A stretch of DNA of 64,000 nucleotides from CAYXVJ01 sp964558445 (GTDB taxonomy: Bacteria > Bacillota > Clostridia > Saccharofermentanales > Fastidiosipilaceae): positions 24,282 through 88,281 of the forward strand of contig CAZLEA010000005.1 of NCBI GenBank assembly GCA_964558445.1, in the 5' to 3' direction. The stretch's first letter is position 1, and every line of letters starts with the position of its first letter. Positions 9,110 to 19,059 of this stretch are shown one piece after another. The translations under genes were made by a program, and so were the position numbers. The notes beneath the pieces were generated by a model that made no database searches, had not been told where the DNA came from, and saw only the letters and a list, made by a program, of their open reading frames with translations.

Positions 9110-10588
9110 ATGTCAACATTAGCCAAACAGAATTTCTGGTTCATCACCGGATCTCAATTCCTCTATGGCGAGGAAGCCCTGACGCAGGTCGCCGACAACG
9201 CAACCGTAATGGTAGACGAGCTGAACAAGGATGAGGTAATCGTCTCGAATATCGTGATGAAGGGCGTCGTGAAGACGAACAGCGAATTCACCGAGCTCGT
9301 GCTCGATGCCAATAGAGATGAGACTTGTGCCGGCGTCATCGTCTGGTGCCACACCTTCTCCCCATCCAAGATGTGGATCAACGGCCTGACACACCTGCAG
9401 AAGCCCTACTGCCACGTCCATACCCAGTTCAATCGCAATATCCCGAACGAAGAAATCGATATGGACTTCATGAACCTGAATCAGGCCGCCCACGCCGACC
9501 GCGAGCACGGCTTCATCGCTGCCCGCCTCCGCATGGCGAGGAAGGTCATAGTCGGCTACTGGAAGGATCAGCCGCTGCGCGAGAAGCTCGGGGACTGGAT
9601 GCGAGTCGCTTACGGCTACAAGGTGAGCCAGAATCTGCGTGTCATGCGCTTCGGCGACAACATGCGCGAAGTTGCGGTCACGGAAGGCGACAAGGTCGAG
9701 GCACAGATCAAGCTTGGCTGGCAGGTCAACACCTGGGCCGTCGGTGATCTGGCTCTCGAGATCGCGGCTGTCACCCAGGACGAAGAAGACCTGATGTTCG
9801 AGAGCTACAAGGCGAAGTATGACATCAAGAGCGACAACGTGGATGCGATTCGCTATCAGGCCAGAGAAGAAGTGGCCATGCGCAAGTTCTTCTCGCGTGA
9901 GCAAATCGGTGCGTTCAGCAACAACTTCCAGGATCTCCACGGCATGAAGCAGCTACCGGGACTGGCGACCCAGAACCTGATGGCAAGCGGCTACGGCTAC
10001 GCCGGCGAAGGCGATTGGAAGATCGCGGCCCTGACGCACATCATGAAGCAGATGGGCGATGGTAAGGCCGGCGGCACCTCCTTCATCGAGGACTACACCT
10101 ACGACCTCGAAGTCGGAAACGAGCTCGCGCTAGGCTCTCACATGCTGGAAGTCTGCCCGAGTATCTCCGCAGACAAGCCTCGTATCGAGGTCCATCCGCT
10201 CGGCATCGGCGACCGCGAAGATCCGGCCCGCTTGGTCTTCGAAGGCAAGGCCGGTTCGGCCATCCTCGCCTCCATCGTCGATATGGGCGGTCGCTTCCGC
10301 CTGATTATCCAGGATGTCGACGTCGTGAAGCCGATCCTCGATATGCCAAACCTCCCGGTAGCCCGCGTCATGTGGAAGCCTGCACCGGACCTCTACACCG
10401 GTTGCGAGTGCTGGATCCTGGCAGGCGGTGCACATCACTCCGTCATCAGCTACCAGGTCAGCGCACAGCAGATGATCGACTGGGCTGATTTGATGGACAT
10501 CGAGTATGTCTACATCGACAAGGACACGGATCCCGTGAAGCTGAAGACAGAGCTCAAGCTGGCGGACCTGGTCTACAAGCTCAAGTAA
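9110..10588 (+). CDS. araA: L-arabinose isomerase
   Basis: 492 residues, the usual family length (about 490-500). Converts L-arabinose to L-ribulose in the cytoplasm using a divalent metal. Starts with KQNFWFITGSQFLYGEE, the conserved family N-terminus, and carries VWCHTFSPSKMWI, HTQFNRNIP, the metal-ligand region GTSFIEDYTYDL, and CEWILAGGAHHS-like CECWILAGGAHHSV. AGGAGG lies eight bases before ATG 9110. First enzyme gene of araA-araB-araD-GH42. Confidence 0.98.
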   Translation: MSTLAKQNFWFITGSQFLYGEEALTQVADNATVMVDELNKDEVIVSNIVMKGVVKTNSEFTELVLDANRDETCAGVIVWCHTFSPSKMWINGLTHLQKPYCHVHTQFNRNIPNEEIDMDFMNLNQAAHADREHGFIAARLRMARKVIVGYWKDQPLREKLGDWMRVAYGYKVSQNLRVMRFGDNMREVAVTEGDKVEAQIKLGWQVNTWAVGDLALEIAAVTQDEEDLMFESYKAKYDIKSDNVDAIRYQAREEVAMRKFFSREQIGAFSNNFQDLHGMKQLPGLATQNLMASGYGYAGEGDWKIAALTHIMKQMGDGKAGGTSFIEDYTYDLEVGNELALGSHMLEVCPSISADKPRIEVHPLGIGDREDPARLVFEGKAGSAILASIVDMGGRFRLIIQDVDVVKPILDMPNLPVARVMWKPAPDLYTGCECWILAGGAHHSVISYQVSAQQMIDWADLMDIEYVYIDKDTDPVKLKTELKLADLVYKLK

Positions 10589-10614
10589 GCCGCAAGCAAG
10601 CGAAAGGATTAGAC

Positions 10615-12291
10615 ATGAGTAAATATTCTATCGGTTTGGATTACGGTTCCCTCTCGGGACGCGCCCTCCTCGTAGACGTCAAGACAGGCGTCGAGCTCGG
10701 CGAAGCCGTCTTCAACTATCCCCACGGGTTTATCGAGGAGGCACTGCCCTCTACCGGTGAGAAGCTTCCGCCGGACTGGACACTCCAAGATCCACAAGAC
10801 TATATCGATGTTCTGGCGAACGTCATACCGGAAGTGCTCCGCAAGACCGGCGTCAAGGCAGAAGATGTCATCGGTGTCGGTATCGACTTCACCGCCTGCA
10901 CCGTCTTACCCGTCATGGAGGACGGACGCGCGATGGCGCAGTGGCCGGAGTTTCGAGACGAGAAGCACGCCTACGTCAAGAAGTGGAAGCATCATGCGGC
11001 ACAGAAGTATGCCAATCGCCTCAACGAGATCGCAGAAGAGCGCGGCGAGGATTTCCTAGCTCGTTATGGTGGCAAAATCAGCTCCGAATGGCTCTTCCCC
11101 AAGCTCTGGCAGATCCTAGACGAGAAGCCCGAGATCTATGAGCGCATGGACCGCTTCATGGAGGCGACCGACTGGGTCGTCATGCAGCTGACCGGCGTCG
11201 AGACCAGGAACGCCTGTACGGCAGGTTACAAGGCTCTCTGGAGCAAGCAAGACGGCTATCCGTCCAAGGACTTCTTCAAGGCACTCGATCCTCGACTCGA
11301 GAACGTAGTCGAGGATAAGCTCGTCACAGCAGACAAGATCATGCCGATCGGTGCCAAGGCGGGCGAACTGACCGAGGAGATGGCGAAGCTCACGGGCCTC
11401 GTGGCGGGCACGCCCGTCGCTGTCGGTAACGTCGACGCGCACGTCGCCCTGCCGGCTGTCGGTATCAAGAAGCCGGGGCAGATGCTGATGATCATCGGCA
11501 CCTCGACTTGCGACGTCATGCTCGGCGAAGAAGTCAAGATGGTGCCCGGCATGTGCGGCGTCGTCGAAGACGGCATCCTCCCCGGTTTCCCGGGTTACGA
11601 GGCCGGCCAGTCTTGCGTCGGCGACCACTTCGATTGGTTCGTCAGCAACATGGTTCCGCCCTCCTACCACGAAGAAGCCAAGGAGCGCGGCCTGAACATC
11701 CATCAGCTGCTGCGTGAGAAGGCAGAGGTTCAGAAGCCCGGCGAATCCGGCCTCCTGGCCCTCGACTGGTGGAACGGCAACCGTTCGGTCCTGGTCGACG
11801 CAGACCTCACCGGCATGATTCTCGGCATGACGCTGCAGACCAAGCCCGAGGAGATCTACCGCGCCCTGATCGAGGCGACCGCTTACGGTGCCAGAGAGAT
11901 CATCGAGAGCTTCGTGGAATCGGGATTGCCGGTTGACGATCTGTTTGCTTGCGGAGGTATCGCTGCCAAGGATGAGATGATGATGCAGATCTATGCCGAT
12001 GTCACGGGACGCGAGATTCGCATCTCGGCATCTGCTCAGACCGTTGCCTTCGGTTCCGCCATGTTCGGCGCCGTCGCAGCGGGTCGTGAGAGTGGCGGCT
12101 ACGACAGCATCTTCGATGCGATCGACGTTATGCCCAAGCTCAGGGACAAGGTCTACAAGCCGGATCCGGAGGCCCAGATCGTCTACGAGAAGCTCTTCCG
12201 CGAATATCAGATCCTCCACGACTACTTCGGTCGCGGAACAAACGACGTGATGAAGCGCCTGAAGGCGATCAAACTCGAACAGAGCCACTAA
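10615..12291 (+). CDS. araB: L-ribulokinase
   Basis: 558-residue FGGY-family kinase, phosphorylating L-ribulose to L-ribulose-5-phosphate. The N-terminus (SIGLDYGSLSGRALLVDV) is the conserved phosphate-1 loop; GVGIDFTACTVLPV, MIIGTSTCDVMLGE and the C-terminal phosphate-2/adenosine region (DDLFACGGIAAKDEMMMQIYADVTGREI) are typical of AraB. It starts 26 bases after araA with AAAGGA as ribosome binding site, so it is co-transcribed. Confidence 0.97.
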   Translation: MSKYSIGLDYGSLSGRALLVDVKTGVELGEAVFNYPHGFIEEALPSTGEKLPPDWTLQDPQDYIDVLANVIPEVLRKTGVKAEDVIGVGIDFTACTVLPVMEDGRAMAQWPEFRDEKHAYVKKWKHHAAQKYANRLNEIAEERGEDFLARYGGKISSEWLFPKLWQILDEKPEIYERMDRFMEATDWVVMQLTGVETRNACTAGYKALWSKQDGYPSKDFFKALDPRLENVVEDKLVTADKIMPIGAKAGELTEEMAKLTGLVAGTPVAVGNVDAHVALPAVGIKKPGQMLMIIGTSTCDVMLGEEVKMVPGMCGVVEDGILPGFPGYEAGQSCVGDHFDWFVSNMVPPSYHEEAKERGLNIHQLLREKAEVQKPGESGLLALDWWNGNRSVLVDADLTGMILGMTLQTKPEEIYRALIEATAYGAREIIESFVESGLPVDDLFACGGIAAKDEMMMQIYADVTGREIRISASAQTVAFGSAMFGAVAAGRESGGYDSIFDAIDVMPKLRDKVYKPDPEAQIVYEKLFREYQILHDYFGRGTNDVMKRLKAIKLEQSH

Positions 12292-12303
12292 GGGAGCAAG
12301 AAC

Positions 12304-13014
12304 ATGAGCAGCAAATACCAAGCGCTTCGCGAGCAAGTCCTCGAAGCCAATCTAGCCCTACCGAAGTACGGCCTCGTCGTCTTCACTTGGGGTAACGTCA
12401 GTGCGGTCGACCGTGAGCTTGGCGTCATGGCTATCAAGCCCAGCGGCGTGGCCTATGATGATCTCTTGGCCGAGCATATCGTCGTCTTGGATCTAGCGGA
12501 TGGCAGCGTAGTCGAGGGCACACTTCGGCCTTCGAGCGACACCGACACCCACCTGTATCTCTATCAGCAATTCCCTGAGCTTGGCGGCATCACCCATACG
12601 CACTCTCGCTGGGCCGTCGCCCGTGCACAAGCCGGCCTCGACTTGCCGGCCTACGGCACGACACATGCGGATCACTTCTATGGCCCCGTCCCCTGCACGC
12701 GCGAACTTAGCGCAGAGGAGATCATGGGCGAGTATGAGCTGAACACGGGTGTTGTGATCGCCGAGACCTTCCGCACGCGCGAGATCGACCCGACCGCTGT
12801 ACCGGCGGTGCTGGTGGCGGGGCATGGGCCCTTTGCCTTCGGGACGGACGCGATGAATTCCGTGACCAACGCCGTTGTCCTAAACGAGTGCTGCCTGATG
12901 GCAAGCGAGACGGAGCGAAACAATCCGGATGTGGAGCCGATCGCACAAGTCCTCTTGGACAAACACTATTTCCGCAAGCATGGTTCCGGTGCCTACTACG
13001 GGCAAACGAACTAA
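12304..13014 (+). CDS. araD: L-ribulose-5-phosphate 4-epimerase
   Basis: 236-residue class II aldolase-fold enzyme converting L-ribulose-5-phosphate to D-xylulose-5-phosphate, the link to the pentose phosphate pathway. TWGNVSAVDRELGVMAIKPSGVAYDDL, the metal-binding THTHSRWAVARAQAG (two His) and the AGHGPFAFG block carrying the third His are all present. Starts 12 bases after araB with GGGAGCAAG as ribosome binding site. Confidence 0.97.
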   Translation: MSSKYQALREQVLEANLALPKYGLVVFTWGNVSAVDRELGVMAIKPSGVAYDDLLAEHIVVLDLADGSVVEGTLRPSSDTDTHLYLYQQFPELGGITHTHSRWAVARAQAGLDLPAYGTTHADHFYGPVPCTRELSAEEIMGEYELNTGVVIAETFRTREIDPTAVPAVLVAGHGPFAFGTDAMNSVTNAVVLNECCLMASETERNNPDVEPIAQVLLDKHYFRKHGSGAYYGQTN

Positions 13015-13064
13015 ACAAATACAAGAACCAAACTTAGAACAAATCTCATAATAAGGAGGATACT

Positions 13065-15053
13065 ATGGCTATTCGTTATGGCGCAGATTACTACCCGGAG
13101 CACTGGCCAAAGGAGCGCTGGGACACCGATATTCGCCTGATGCAAGAGCTGGGGCTGGACGTCGTTCGTCTCGCCGAGTTCTCGTGGGGTCTACTCGAGA
13201 CAGAAGAAGGCGTCTTCGATTTCGCTTGGCTAGACGACATCATCTCGCGCCTTGGCGTGGCAGGGATCAAGGTCGTACTCGGTACACCCTCTGCCGCACC
13301 GCCCGCCTGGCTGATCGAGAAGGATCCAAGTATCCTCCCGATCGATTCCGAGGGCAAGCAAACCGCGTTTGGCGGGCGTCATCACGCCTGTCAGTCGAAC
13401 AAGACGCTTCGCGATGCATCGGTCTCTTATGTAGAGAAGTTCGCCGCGCACTACGCACAGAATCCGAACGTGATTGGCTGGCAGATCGATAACGAGCTGG
13501 GTAACAGCCACCATGACATCTGTCACTGCGAGAGCTGTACCGAGGGCTTCCGCACGTGGCTCGAAGCGCGCTACGGCACGATCGAGGCTGTAAACGAGAA
13601 TTGGGGCACGAACTTCTGGAGTCAAAACTACAACAATTTCGGGCAGATCACGACGCCCAAGTGGCTGCTCACGGGGCATAACCCGTCGCAGGAGCTAGAC
13701 TGGCGCCGCTTCAAGTCCGACTTGATTCTGGACTTCCACCGCCTGCAACACGATGTCATCCGCAGGCTGCATCCGGGCGCGTTTATCACGCATAACCTGA
13801 TGGGCTTCGCCGACACAGTCGACTATCACGAACTCGGGGAGCAACTGGACTTCGCGTCTCACGACCAGTATCCCGGCGGTTTCTTCCGTCCGCCGCTAGA
13901 GAACCTCGCCGCCTTCCTCGCGGCCGAACTGGATATGGTCCGCGGGACGAAGGACATGCCGTTTTGGATCATGGAGCAGCAGTCCGGTGTCACGGGCTGG
14001 CAGATCATGGGGCGTGCACCGAAGCCGGGGCAACTCTCGATGTGGTCGATGCAGACCGTCGCTCACGGAGCGGACGCTATCGTCTACTTCCGCTGGCGCG
14101 TGGCCTCGATCGGTACCGAACAGTACTGGCACGGCATCCTGCCGCACAGCGGTATCCCGGGCCGTAACTACTACGAGCTGCAGGCTCTGATCCGGAAGAC
14201 CGGTACACTCATGACCGAGCTTCAGGGAGCGATGCCGAAGAACCGCGCAGCCATCCTCTTCTCCTATGAGCAGAAGCATGCGATGGCTATACAGCCGAAC
14301 AACCGCCATCTGAACTATCAGGCGCACTTCCAGAAGATCTATGACGCCTTCCACGAGAAGCAAGTACCCATGGATATCATCGGTTGGCATGCGGACTTCT
14401 CGGCCTACGATGTCCTCGTCGCCCCGCTCCAATACCTCATGTGGCCAGAGCTCAAGGAGAAGTACGAAGCCTACGCCAGAGGTGGCGGCACCCTCGTACT
14501 CGACATGCGCGCGGGTACCAAGCATCGTAATAACATCAACTATATCGATGGCCCGCTGCCGGGTGTCCTAGCCGACCTAACCGGCATCGAGATACCCGAG
14601 TACGATCCACTAGAAGGCGAGACCGTAGACCTCAAGTGGGGCAACGATACGGGTAGCGCAACGCTCTGGGCAGATCTCATCCGCGTGACGGCGGACAACG
14701 TCGAAGTCTTGGCCGAATACGCCTCGGACTTCTATGCCGGAACAGCAGCAGCGACGCTTCATCCGTACGGTGAGGGTCAGGTGATCTACATCGGTACCGA
14801 GCTTGACCGGAAGCTCTACGGAGCGCTAGTCGACCGCTTCATCGAAGAGGATCGGGTCACGCCGCTTGGCACGGCAGACATGGGTGTGGAGCTTGTCGTT
14901 CGCGAGACCGCCGACAAGCGCTACCTGTTCTGCATGAATCATGGCGGAGACTCTGCCTCTTATCAGATCGATGCGACTTGGAAGCCCTACTTCGAGGGAC
15001 AAACAAACGAGATCGAAGCGTACGGTTATCACGTCTACACGCAAGCGAAGTAA
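13065..15053 (+). CDS. GH42 beta-galactosidase / alpha-L-arabinopyranosidase family enzyme
   Basis: 662-residue cytoplasmic glycosidase. Acid/base Glu144 is in IGWQIDNELGN and nucleophile Glu304 in FWIMEQQSG. Cys109, Cys153, Cys155 and Cys158 form the four-cysteine zinc site of the family. AAGGAGG precedes ATG 13065. Because it is the last gene of the ara operon it probably acts on galactosyl or arabinopyranosyl residues of arabinogalactan oligosaccharides rather than lactose; that is inference from context. Confidence 0.94.
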   Translation: MAIRYGADYYPEHWPKERWDTDIRLMQELGLDVVRLAEFSWGLLETEEGVFDFAWLDDIISRLGVAGIKVVLGTPSAAPPAWLIEKDPSILPIDSEGKQTAFGGRHHACQSNKTLRDASVSYVEKFAAHYAQNPNVIGWQIDNELGNSHHDICHCESCTEGFRTWLEARYGTIEAVNENWGTNFWSQNYNNFGQITTPKWLLTGHNPSQELDWRRFKSDLILDFHRLQHDVIRRLHPGAFITHNLMGFADTVDYHELGEQLDFASHDQYPGGFFRPPLENLAAFLAAELDMVRGTKDMPFWIMEQQSGVTGWQIMGRAPKPGQLSMWSMQTVAHGADAIVYFRWRVASIGTEQYWHGILPHSGIPGRNYYELQALIRKTGTLMTELQGAMPKNRAAILFSYEQKHAMAIQPNNRHLNYQAHFQKIYDAFHEKQVPMDIIGWHADFSAYDVLVAPLQYLMWPELKEKYEAYARGGGTLVLDMRAGTKHRNNINYIDGPLPGVLADLTGIEIPEYDPLEGETVDLKWGNDTGSATLWADLIRVTADNVEVLAEYASDFYAGTAAATLHPYGEGQVIYIGTELDRKLYGALVDRFIEEDRVTPLGTADMGVELVVRETADKRYLFCMNHGGDSASYQIDATWKPYFEGQTNEIEAYGYHVYTQAK

Positions 15054-15127
15054 GTTCGGTTTGTTTGTAATCTAGACTTAGAGGGCCGCAGCCTCGATCA
15101 AGCATACGAAATCTACTGACGACAAGC

Positions 15128-15180
15128 GAAGAGCCACGATGTAATCTCTCTTGGGATTACACGGTGGCTCTTCTCTCTTG
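15128..15180 (+). terminator. Rho-independent terminator of the ara operon
   Basis: GAAGAGCCAC (15128-15137) pairs perfectly with GTGGCTCTTC (15164-15173), with an inner GTAATC/GATTAC stem, followed by TCTCTTG. It separates GH42 from the convergent LacI gene. Confidence 0.8.
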
Positions 15181-15226
15181 TAGGAAGTTATATACCGAAG
15201 GCCTCTTCAAGGGCAATATTGCGAAG

Positions 15227-16294
15227 TCAAGATTCATGCCCATCATCTTCTATAGAGCCTCGCTTGACCCTGGCACAGGACTCTCGCTCGATCAATCGCG
15301 GTGTTACATACTGACGAAGCGGCGGCTCCTCTCCCCGGATGGCTGCGATCGCTACCGAGATGATCAGCTCACCATAGCGATCGTAGTCGTAATCCACACT
15401 GGTCAGGGACGGCGACATGAAGTCTGCCAGATACGTGTTATCGAAACCGACCAAGGATAGGTCTTCGGGGATGCGAACACCTGCTTCCTCTGCAGCCTTC
15501 GAGAAACCGATCGCCACGAAGTCGTTGATGCAGATGACAGCCGTCGCCTGTTCGATCGAGCGGCTGCGCAGTTCCGCGAAACAAGCGTAACCACCCTCTA
15601 CCGTGTAGGGCGAATCGACGATATACTCGGGATAGAAGACCAAACCCTGTTGCCCCGCAGTATAGAGGAATTGCTGGCGCATGATGTTCGTCGAGGCGAC
15701 GTCACGGCGACCGCCCACGAGGGCGATTCGCTTATGCCCCAGTTGGATCAGGTGATCCAGAACCTGGAACATGCCGACCTCGGCATCGATCGTAATCTGA
15801 TAGCAGTTGTCGATCCCGTGCAGGTGCCCCGTTGTGACAAACGGGACCGATCGGCTGATGCGCCGTACCTCCGATTGGAAATCCTCGTCCAAGACGAGGT
15901 CATCCGTGCTGCTGCCGAGCTGGACAATCGCATCTACACGCTGTGCATGCAGCTTCCTGAGATTCTGCAGTTCGACTTCCTTGTCGTCTACGAGACTACT
16001 CAAGAGGACGGTGTAGCCGCGCTTGTGCGCTTCCAGCTCGCAGGCCACGACCATCGAGGCATAGTACGGGTTCCTGATATCCGCCACCATAATGCCGATC
16101 GTATGCGTCTTCGTATCGATTAGACTCCTCGCTATCGCACTCGGACGATAATCGTACTTGGCGATCACGGCTTCGACCTGGCGCTGCTTCTCGGGGCTCA
16201 CCTTGGCACTCTTGGTCAAGACGCGCGAGACGGTCGCCGGTGAGACACCTGCTTCCTTGGCAATACTATAAATTGTTACTTCACTCTTCGCCAT
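15227..16294 (-). CDS. LacI-family transcriptional regulator
   Basis: 355 residues. N-terminal LacI HTH (VTIYSIAKEAGVSPATVSRVLTKS, residues about 5-30) with hinge-helix region, then a periplasmic-binding-like sensor from HTIGIMVADIRNPYYASMV onward. Start ATG 16294 is chosen over upstream in-frame ATG 16393 because the HTH begins right after it and AAGAGGT precedes it. It follows the solute-binding protein gene and likely controls that transporter operon through the TGAAATCGATTTCA palindrome at 20085-20098. The effector sugar is unknown. Confidence 0.92.
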   Translation of the reverse strand: MAKSEVTIYSIAKEAGVSPATVSRVLTKSAKVSPEKQRQVEAVIAKYDYRPSAIARSLIDTKTHTIGIMVADIRNPYYASMVVACELEAHKRGYTVLLSSLVDDKEVELQNLRKLHAQRVDAIVQLGSSTDDLVLDEDFQSEVRRISRSVPFVTTGHLHGIDNCYQITIDAEVGMFQVLDHLIQLGHKRIALVGGRRDVASTNIMRQQFLYTAGQQGLVFYPEYIVDSPYTVEGGYACFAELRSRSIEQATAVICINDFVAIGFSKAAEEAGVRIPEDLSLVGFDNTYLADFMSPSLTSVDYDYDRYGELIISVAIAAIRGEEPPLRQYVTPRLIERESCARVKRGSIEDDGHES

Positions 16295-16349
16295 CCGGAC
16301 CTCTTCTGGACATTCATATCGCAATTCTATCTTCTGATCTGTCTGCTGA

Positions 16350-16403
16350 GAATAAACAGAGAAGACACTTGCGACGCCAATGATAGCATACAAGTGTCTT
16401 CTC
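16350..16403 (-). terminator. Strong hairpin terminator between solute-binding protein and lacI
   Basis: GAGAAGACACTTG (16359-16371) and CAAGTGTCTTCTC (16391-16403) form a perfect 13-bp stem with a 19-base loop. On the minus strand it is followed by TGTTTATTC. It ends or attenuates the transporter transcript before the regulator. Confidence 0.75.
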
Positions 16404-16447
16404 CTTCACCTAGAAATCCGCTTGGGAGTCCAAGGCATTAGGGCTTC

Positions 16448-18091
16448 TTAGCCACCGGCCTTCAGCGCATCGAGCTGCGACTGGATCTCAGCCAGGACGG
16501 TATCGTAACCGGCGCTCTTCAGAGCGGCGCGGAAGTCTTCGACTGCGGCCGTCGGATCTGCCGTCTTACCGTAGGCAATAGACGTATAGAACTGGTTACA
16601 AACCTCGGTTAGGGCAGCCATCTCGGCTGCAACAGGCTCTTGCTCGAACGAGAACTTGGAGAGCTTGTAGCTGTCCGCGACTGCCTCGAGCTTCGCGAAG
16701 AAGTCCAAGCGACCGTCAAACCAGAAGTCTTGGTCAAGTTCGAATTCGTCCATACGGCCTGCCCAGAAGTTGGTGTCCAGACCATCGGTGCTCGGATCAT
16801 ACCCTTCGGGTCTATCCAATGTGCCGGCATCGGTAACAATGTAATCTTCACCTTCAATTCCATAATTATGGAGCATGTAGATCTCTTCGTTGTTGCGAAG
16901 CAGGTCATAGAGCATCAGTGCACGATCGGGGTTTGCTGAGGAGGACGATACGGCCATCGCACCATGGGTGACGAGATCTCTGTTCAGGTTACCGTTGTTC
17001 TGGCCCCAGAAGAACATCTGGAGTTCGGAACCGGGCTGCCTCTCATCCATGTTCGGACGAGTGGTCTTCACGTAGGTCTCTGTGTGATGCTGGTCGGATG
17101 CACTCTGGCCGGCATACATCAGATCGCGGGTCTCACCGCTGTAGTTCAGAACGTCTTCGCGCCAGAAGCCCTTGTCAGCCCAACGATCCATCGTGACGGC
17201 GGCGTCCAAGAAGACGTCACTATCCATGATCGGCGAGACAACAGTGTAAGGATCAGAGTTATCGTAGAAGAAGAGGCCATACGCACCAGTTTCTGTGCTC
17301 AGGATAAAGGTGGTGTCACTATTGTCTTGGATATATCCGGGTACTAAACCTGCGAGGTTGGCCGGTGCACCGATATCCCACGGAATAACACCGGGATGGT
17401 TCTCGAGGACGCCATCGTAGTACTTCTCGAGGCCCTCGAAGTTTGTGATCTCTCCTGTGATACCGGCTTCTTCTGCCCAGTCCTTGCGATAGTACATACC
17501 GTGGTTGGTCCACTGGGTGTACTGGTCTTCGGGAATGAACCAGATCTTACCGTCCTTGCGGGTCTCGTCCCAATTCTCTTGGGTGACGGCCGCGTAGGTC
17601 ATAGGTGCATACTTCTCGACCATGGCATCGTCCATACCGAGGAAGGCACCGCGCTCGACCAGCTGCCAGGCATAGAGCCAGTCTGTCGCTGTGATAATCA
17701 AATCGATACTGCCGTCATCTCTGGCGAGCGTCAGCTGGTAGTTCGTCTGCCAGTCGGCCCACTCGATGTACTGCAGCGACAATTCTGCGTTGATCTTCTC
17801 CTTGAAGATCTCGTTCTCTGCGGCTACCGCAGCTTCCATACGACCGTTGGTCGGCTTGTTGCCGAGGACCAGCATATTGATCGTCACGAACTTGGATGTA
17901 TCGATATCATCGTCACCGCCCGGCTCTTCGCCGTTCGGATCCTCGGTCTGACTCTCGACGGGTGCCTTGCTCTCGTCGGGCTTCTTAGTCGTGTTCGATT
18001 CGGTGCCACCACCGCCGCCACATGCGGCCAGGGGCAGAACCAGAGCGAGCGACAACAAGAATGATACTGCTCTTAACTTCGTCTTAAGCAT
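16448..18091 (-). CDS. Sugar ABC transporter solute-binding lipoprotein (CUT1)
   Basis: 547 residues. A lipoprotein signal peptide (hydrophobic segment LSLALVLPLAAC, acylated Cys about residue 24) is followed by a Gly-rich and Glu/Pro/Asp-rich linker and a large extracellular sugar-binding domain. GGAGG precedes ATG 18091. It lies third in an operon after two LplB/LplC-type permeases and delivers oligosaccharides to them. No ATPase is encoded here, as is usual for CUT1 systems that share an MsmK/UgpC-type ATPase. The ligand is probably a pentose oligosaccharide, from context only. Confidence 0.92.
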   Translation of the reverse strand: MLKTKLRAVSFLLSLALVLPLAACGGGGGTESNTTKKPDESKAPVESQTEDPNGEEPGGDDDIDTSKFVTINMLVLGNKPTNGRMEAAVAAENEIFKEKINAELSLQYIEWADWQTNYQLTLARDDGSIDLIITATDWLYAWQLVERGAFLGMDDAMVEKYAPMTYAAVTQENWDETRKDGKIWFIPEDQYTQWTNHGMYYRKDWAEEAGITGEITNFEGLEKYYDGVLENHPGVIPWDIGAPANLAGLVPGYIQDNSDTTFILSTETGAYGLFFYDNSDPYTVVSPIMDSDVFLDAAVTMDRWADKGFWREDVLNYSGETRDLMYAGQSASDQHHTETYVKTTRPNMDERQPGSELQMFFWGQNNGNLNRDLVTHGAMAVSSSSANPDRALMLYDLLRNNEEIYMLHNYGIEGEDYIVTDAGTLDRPEGYDPSTDGLDTNFWAGRMDEFELDQDFWFDGRLDFFAKLEAVADSYKLSKFSFEQEPVAAEMAALTEVCNQFYTSIAYGKTADPTAAVEDFRAALKSAGYDTVLAEIQSQLDALKAGG

Positions 18092-18153
18092 ACTATTTCC
18101 TCCAATAGTAATGGATGTCCGCTACAACGGCGAGCGGGATCCGGCTGATACAC

Positions 18154-19044
18154 TTATCCTTTGACAGCACCGACTGTCATGCCTGTTATGAAATATTTCT
18201 GTATAAACGGATATACAAAAATGATCGGCCCCGTCGCCAAAACGGCTGTAGACATCTTGATCGTATTCGTGGGCATGGACCCGATCACGACGTTCGCGCC
18301 CGCCATCGATTGCTTCAGATAAGCGGCGAGGTTCACGATGCGATACAGGTAGTATTGGAGCGGGTAGTAGCTTGCGTTCTGCAAGTACAGCATGGAGTTA
18401 TACCATTCGTTCCAATAACCGAGTGCCAAGAACAAACCAACTGTCGCCAGTGCCGGCTTCAGCATGGGGAGAACCAGAGAGATGTAGATTCTGAAGTCGC
18501 CTGCGCCATCGATCTTGCCGGATTCCGTAATCTCAAACGGAATCTGTCTGATGAAGTTCTTCATCAAGAAGATCAGCCAGGGTGACATCAAGAGCGGTAA
18601 GAAGACCGCGAGGTAACTATCCATCAAGCCGAGATACTTCGTAATCCACAGGTAGGTCGGCGCCAGACCACCGCTAAACAAGGTGGTGAAGTAGATGAAG
18701 AACGAGATCTTGTTGCGTGCACCGAAGTCCGGTCGTTGCAACGCATAACCTGTCATCGTGATCAGAAACAAGCCGCAGATCGTACCGAGTACAGTCATCG
18801 TAATCGTCAGAATATAAGAACCGATGAGCAGCTTAGGACTGGCAAAGGCAAGTTCGTAAGCCTCCACAGTAAATTCTCTGGGCAAAAGGCCAATACCATC
18901 TCTCATGATCGCCGTCTCGGTACTAAACGAGGACGAGACCATCAGTACGAAGGGGAATAAACACAGGAGTGCAAATATCGATACGAAGGTGTAGGAGAAT
19001 ATCTTCACCGCAATTGTGCTGCGGTCACTCTTAATCTTATTCAT
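18154..19044 (-). CDS. Sugar ABC transporter permease, LplC type
   Basis: 296-residue inner-membrane permease with about six membrane segments. The coupling-helix (EAA) region lies around KIDGAGDFRIYISLVLPMLKPALAT and the ending FIQKYFITGMTVGAVKG is typical of LplC-type proteins. AGGAGG lies just before ATG 19044. Starts 15 bases after the LplB gene. A short dyad (CCGCT/AGCGG, 18119-18137) lies between it and the solute-binding protein gene. Confidence 0.95.
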   Translation of the reverse strand: MNKIKSDRSTIAVKIFSYTFVSIFALLCLFPFVLMVSSSFSTETAIMRDGIGLLPREFTVEAYELAFASPKLLIGSYILTITMTVLGTICGLFLITMTGYALQRPDFGARNKISFFIYFTTLFSGGLAPTYLWITKYLGLMDSYLAVFLPLLMSPWLIFLMKNFIRQIPFEITESGKIDGAGDFRIYISLVLPMLKPALATVGLFLALGYWNEWYNSMLYLQNASYYPLQYYLYRIVNLAAYLKQSMAGANVVIGSMPTNTIKMSTAVLATGPIIFVYPFIQKYFITGMTVGAVKG

Positions 19045-19059
19045 CTGATTGAAGCCTCC

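Noticed and set aside
11116..12336. 406-codon open frame antisense to araB
   Set aside because: Shadow of the ribulokinase gene; no start signals and no family features.
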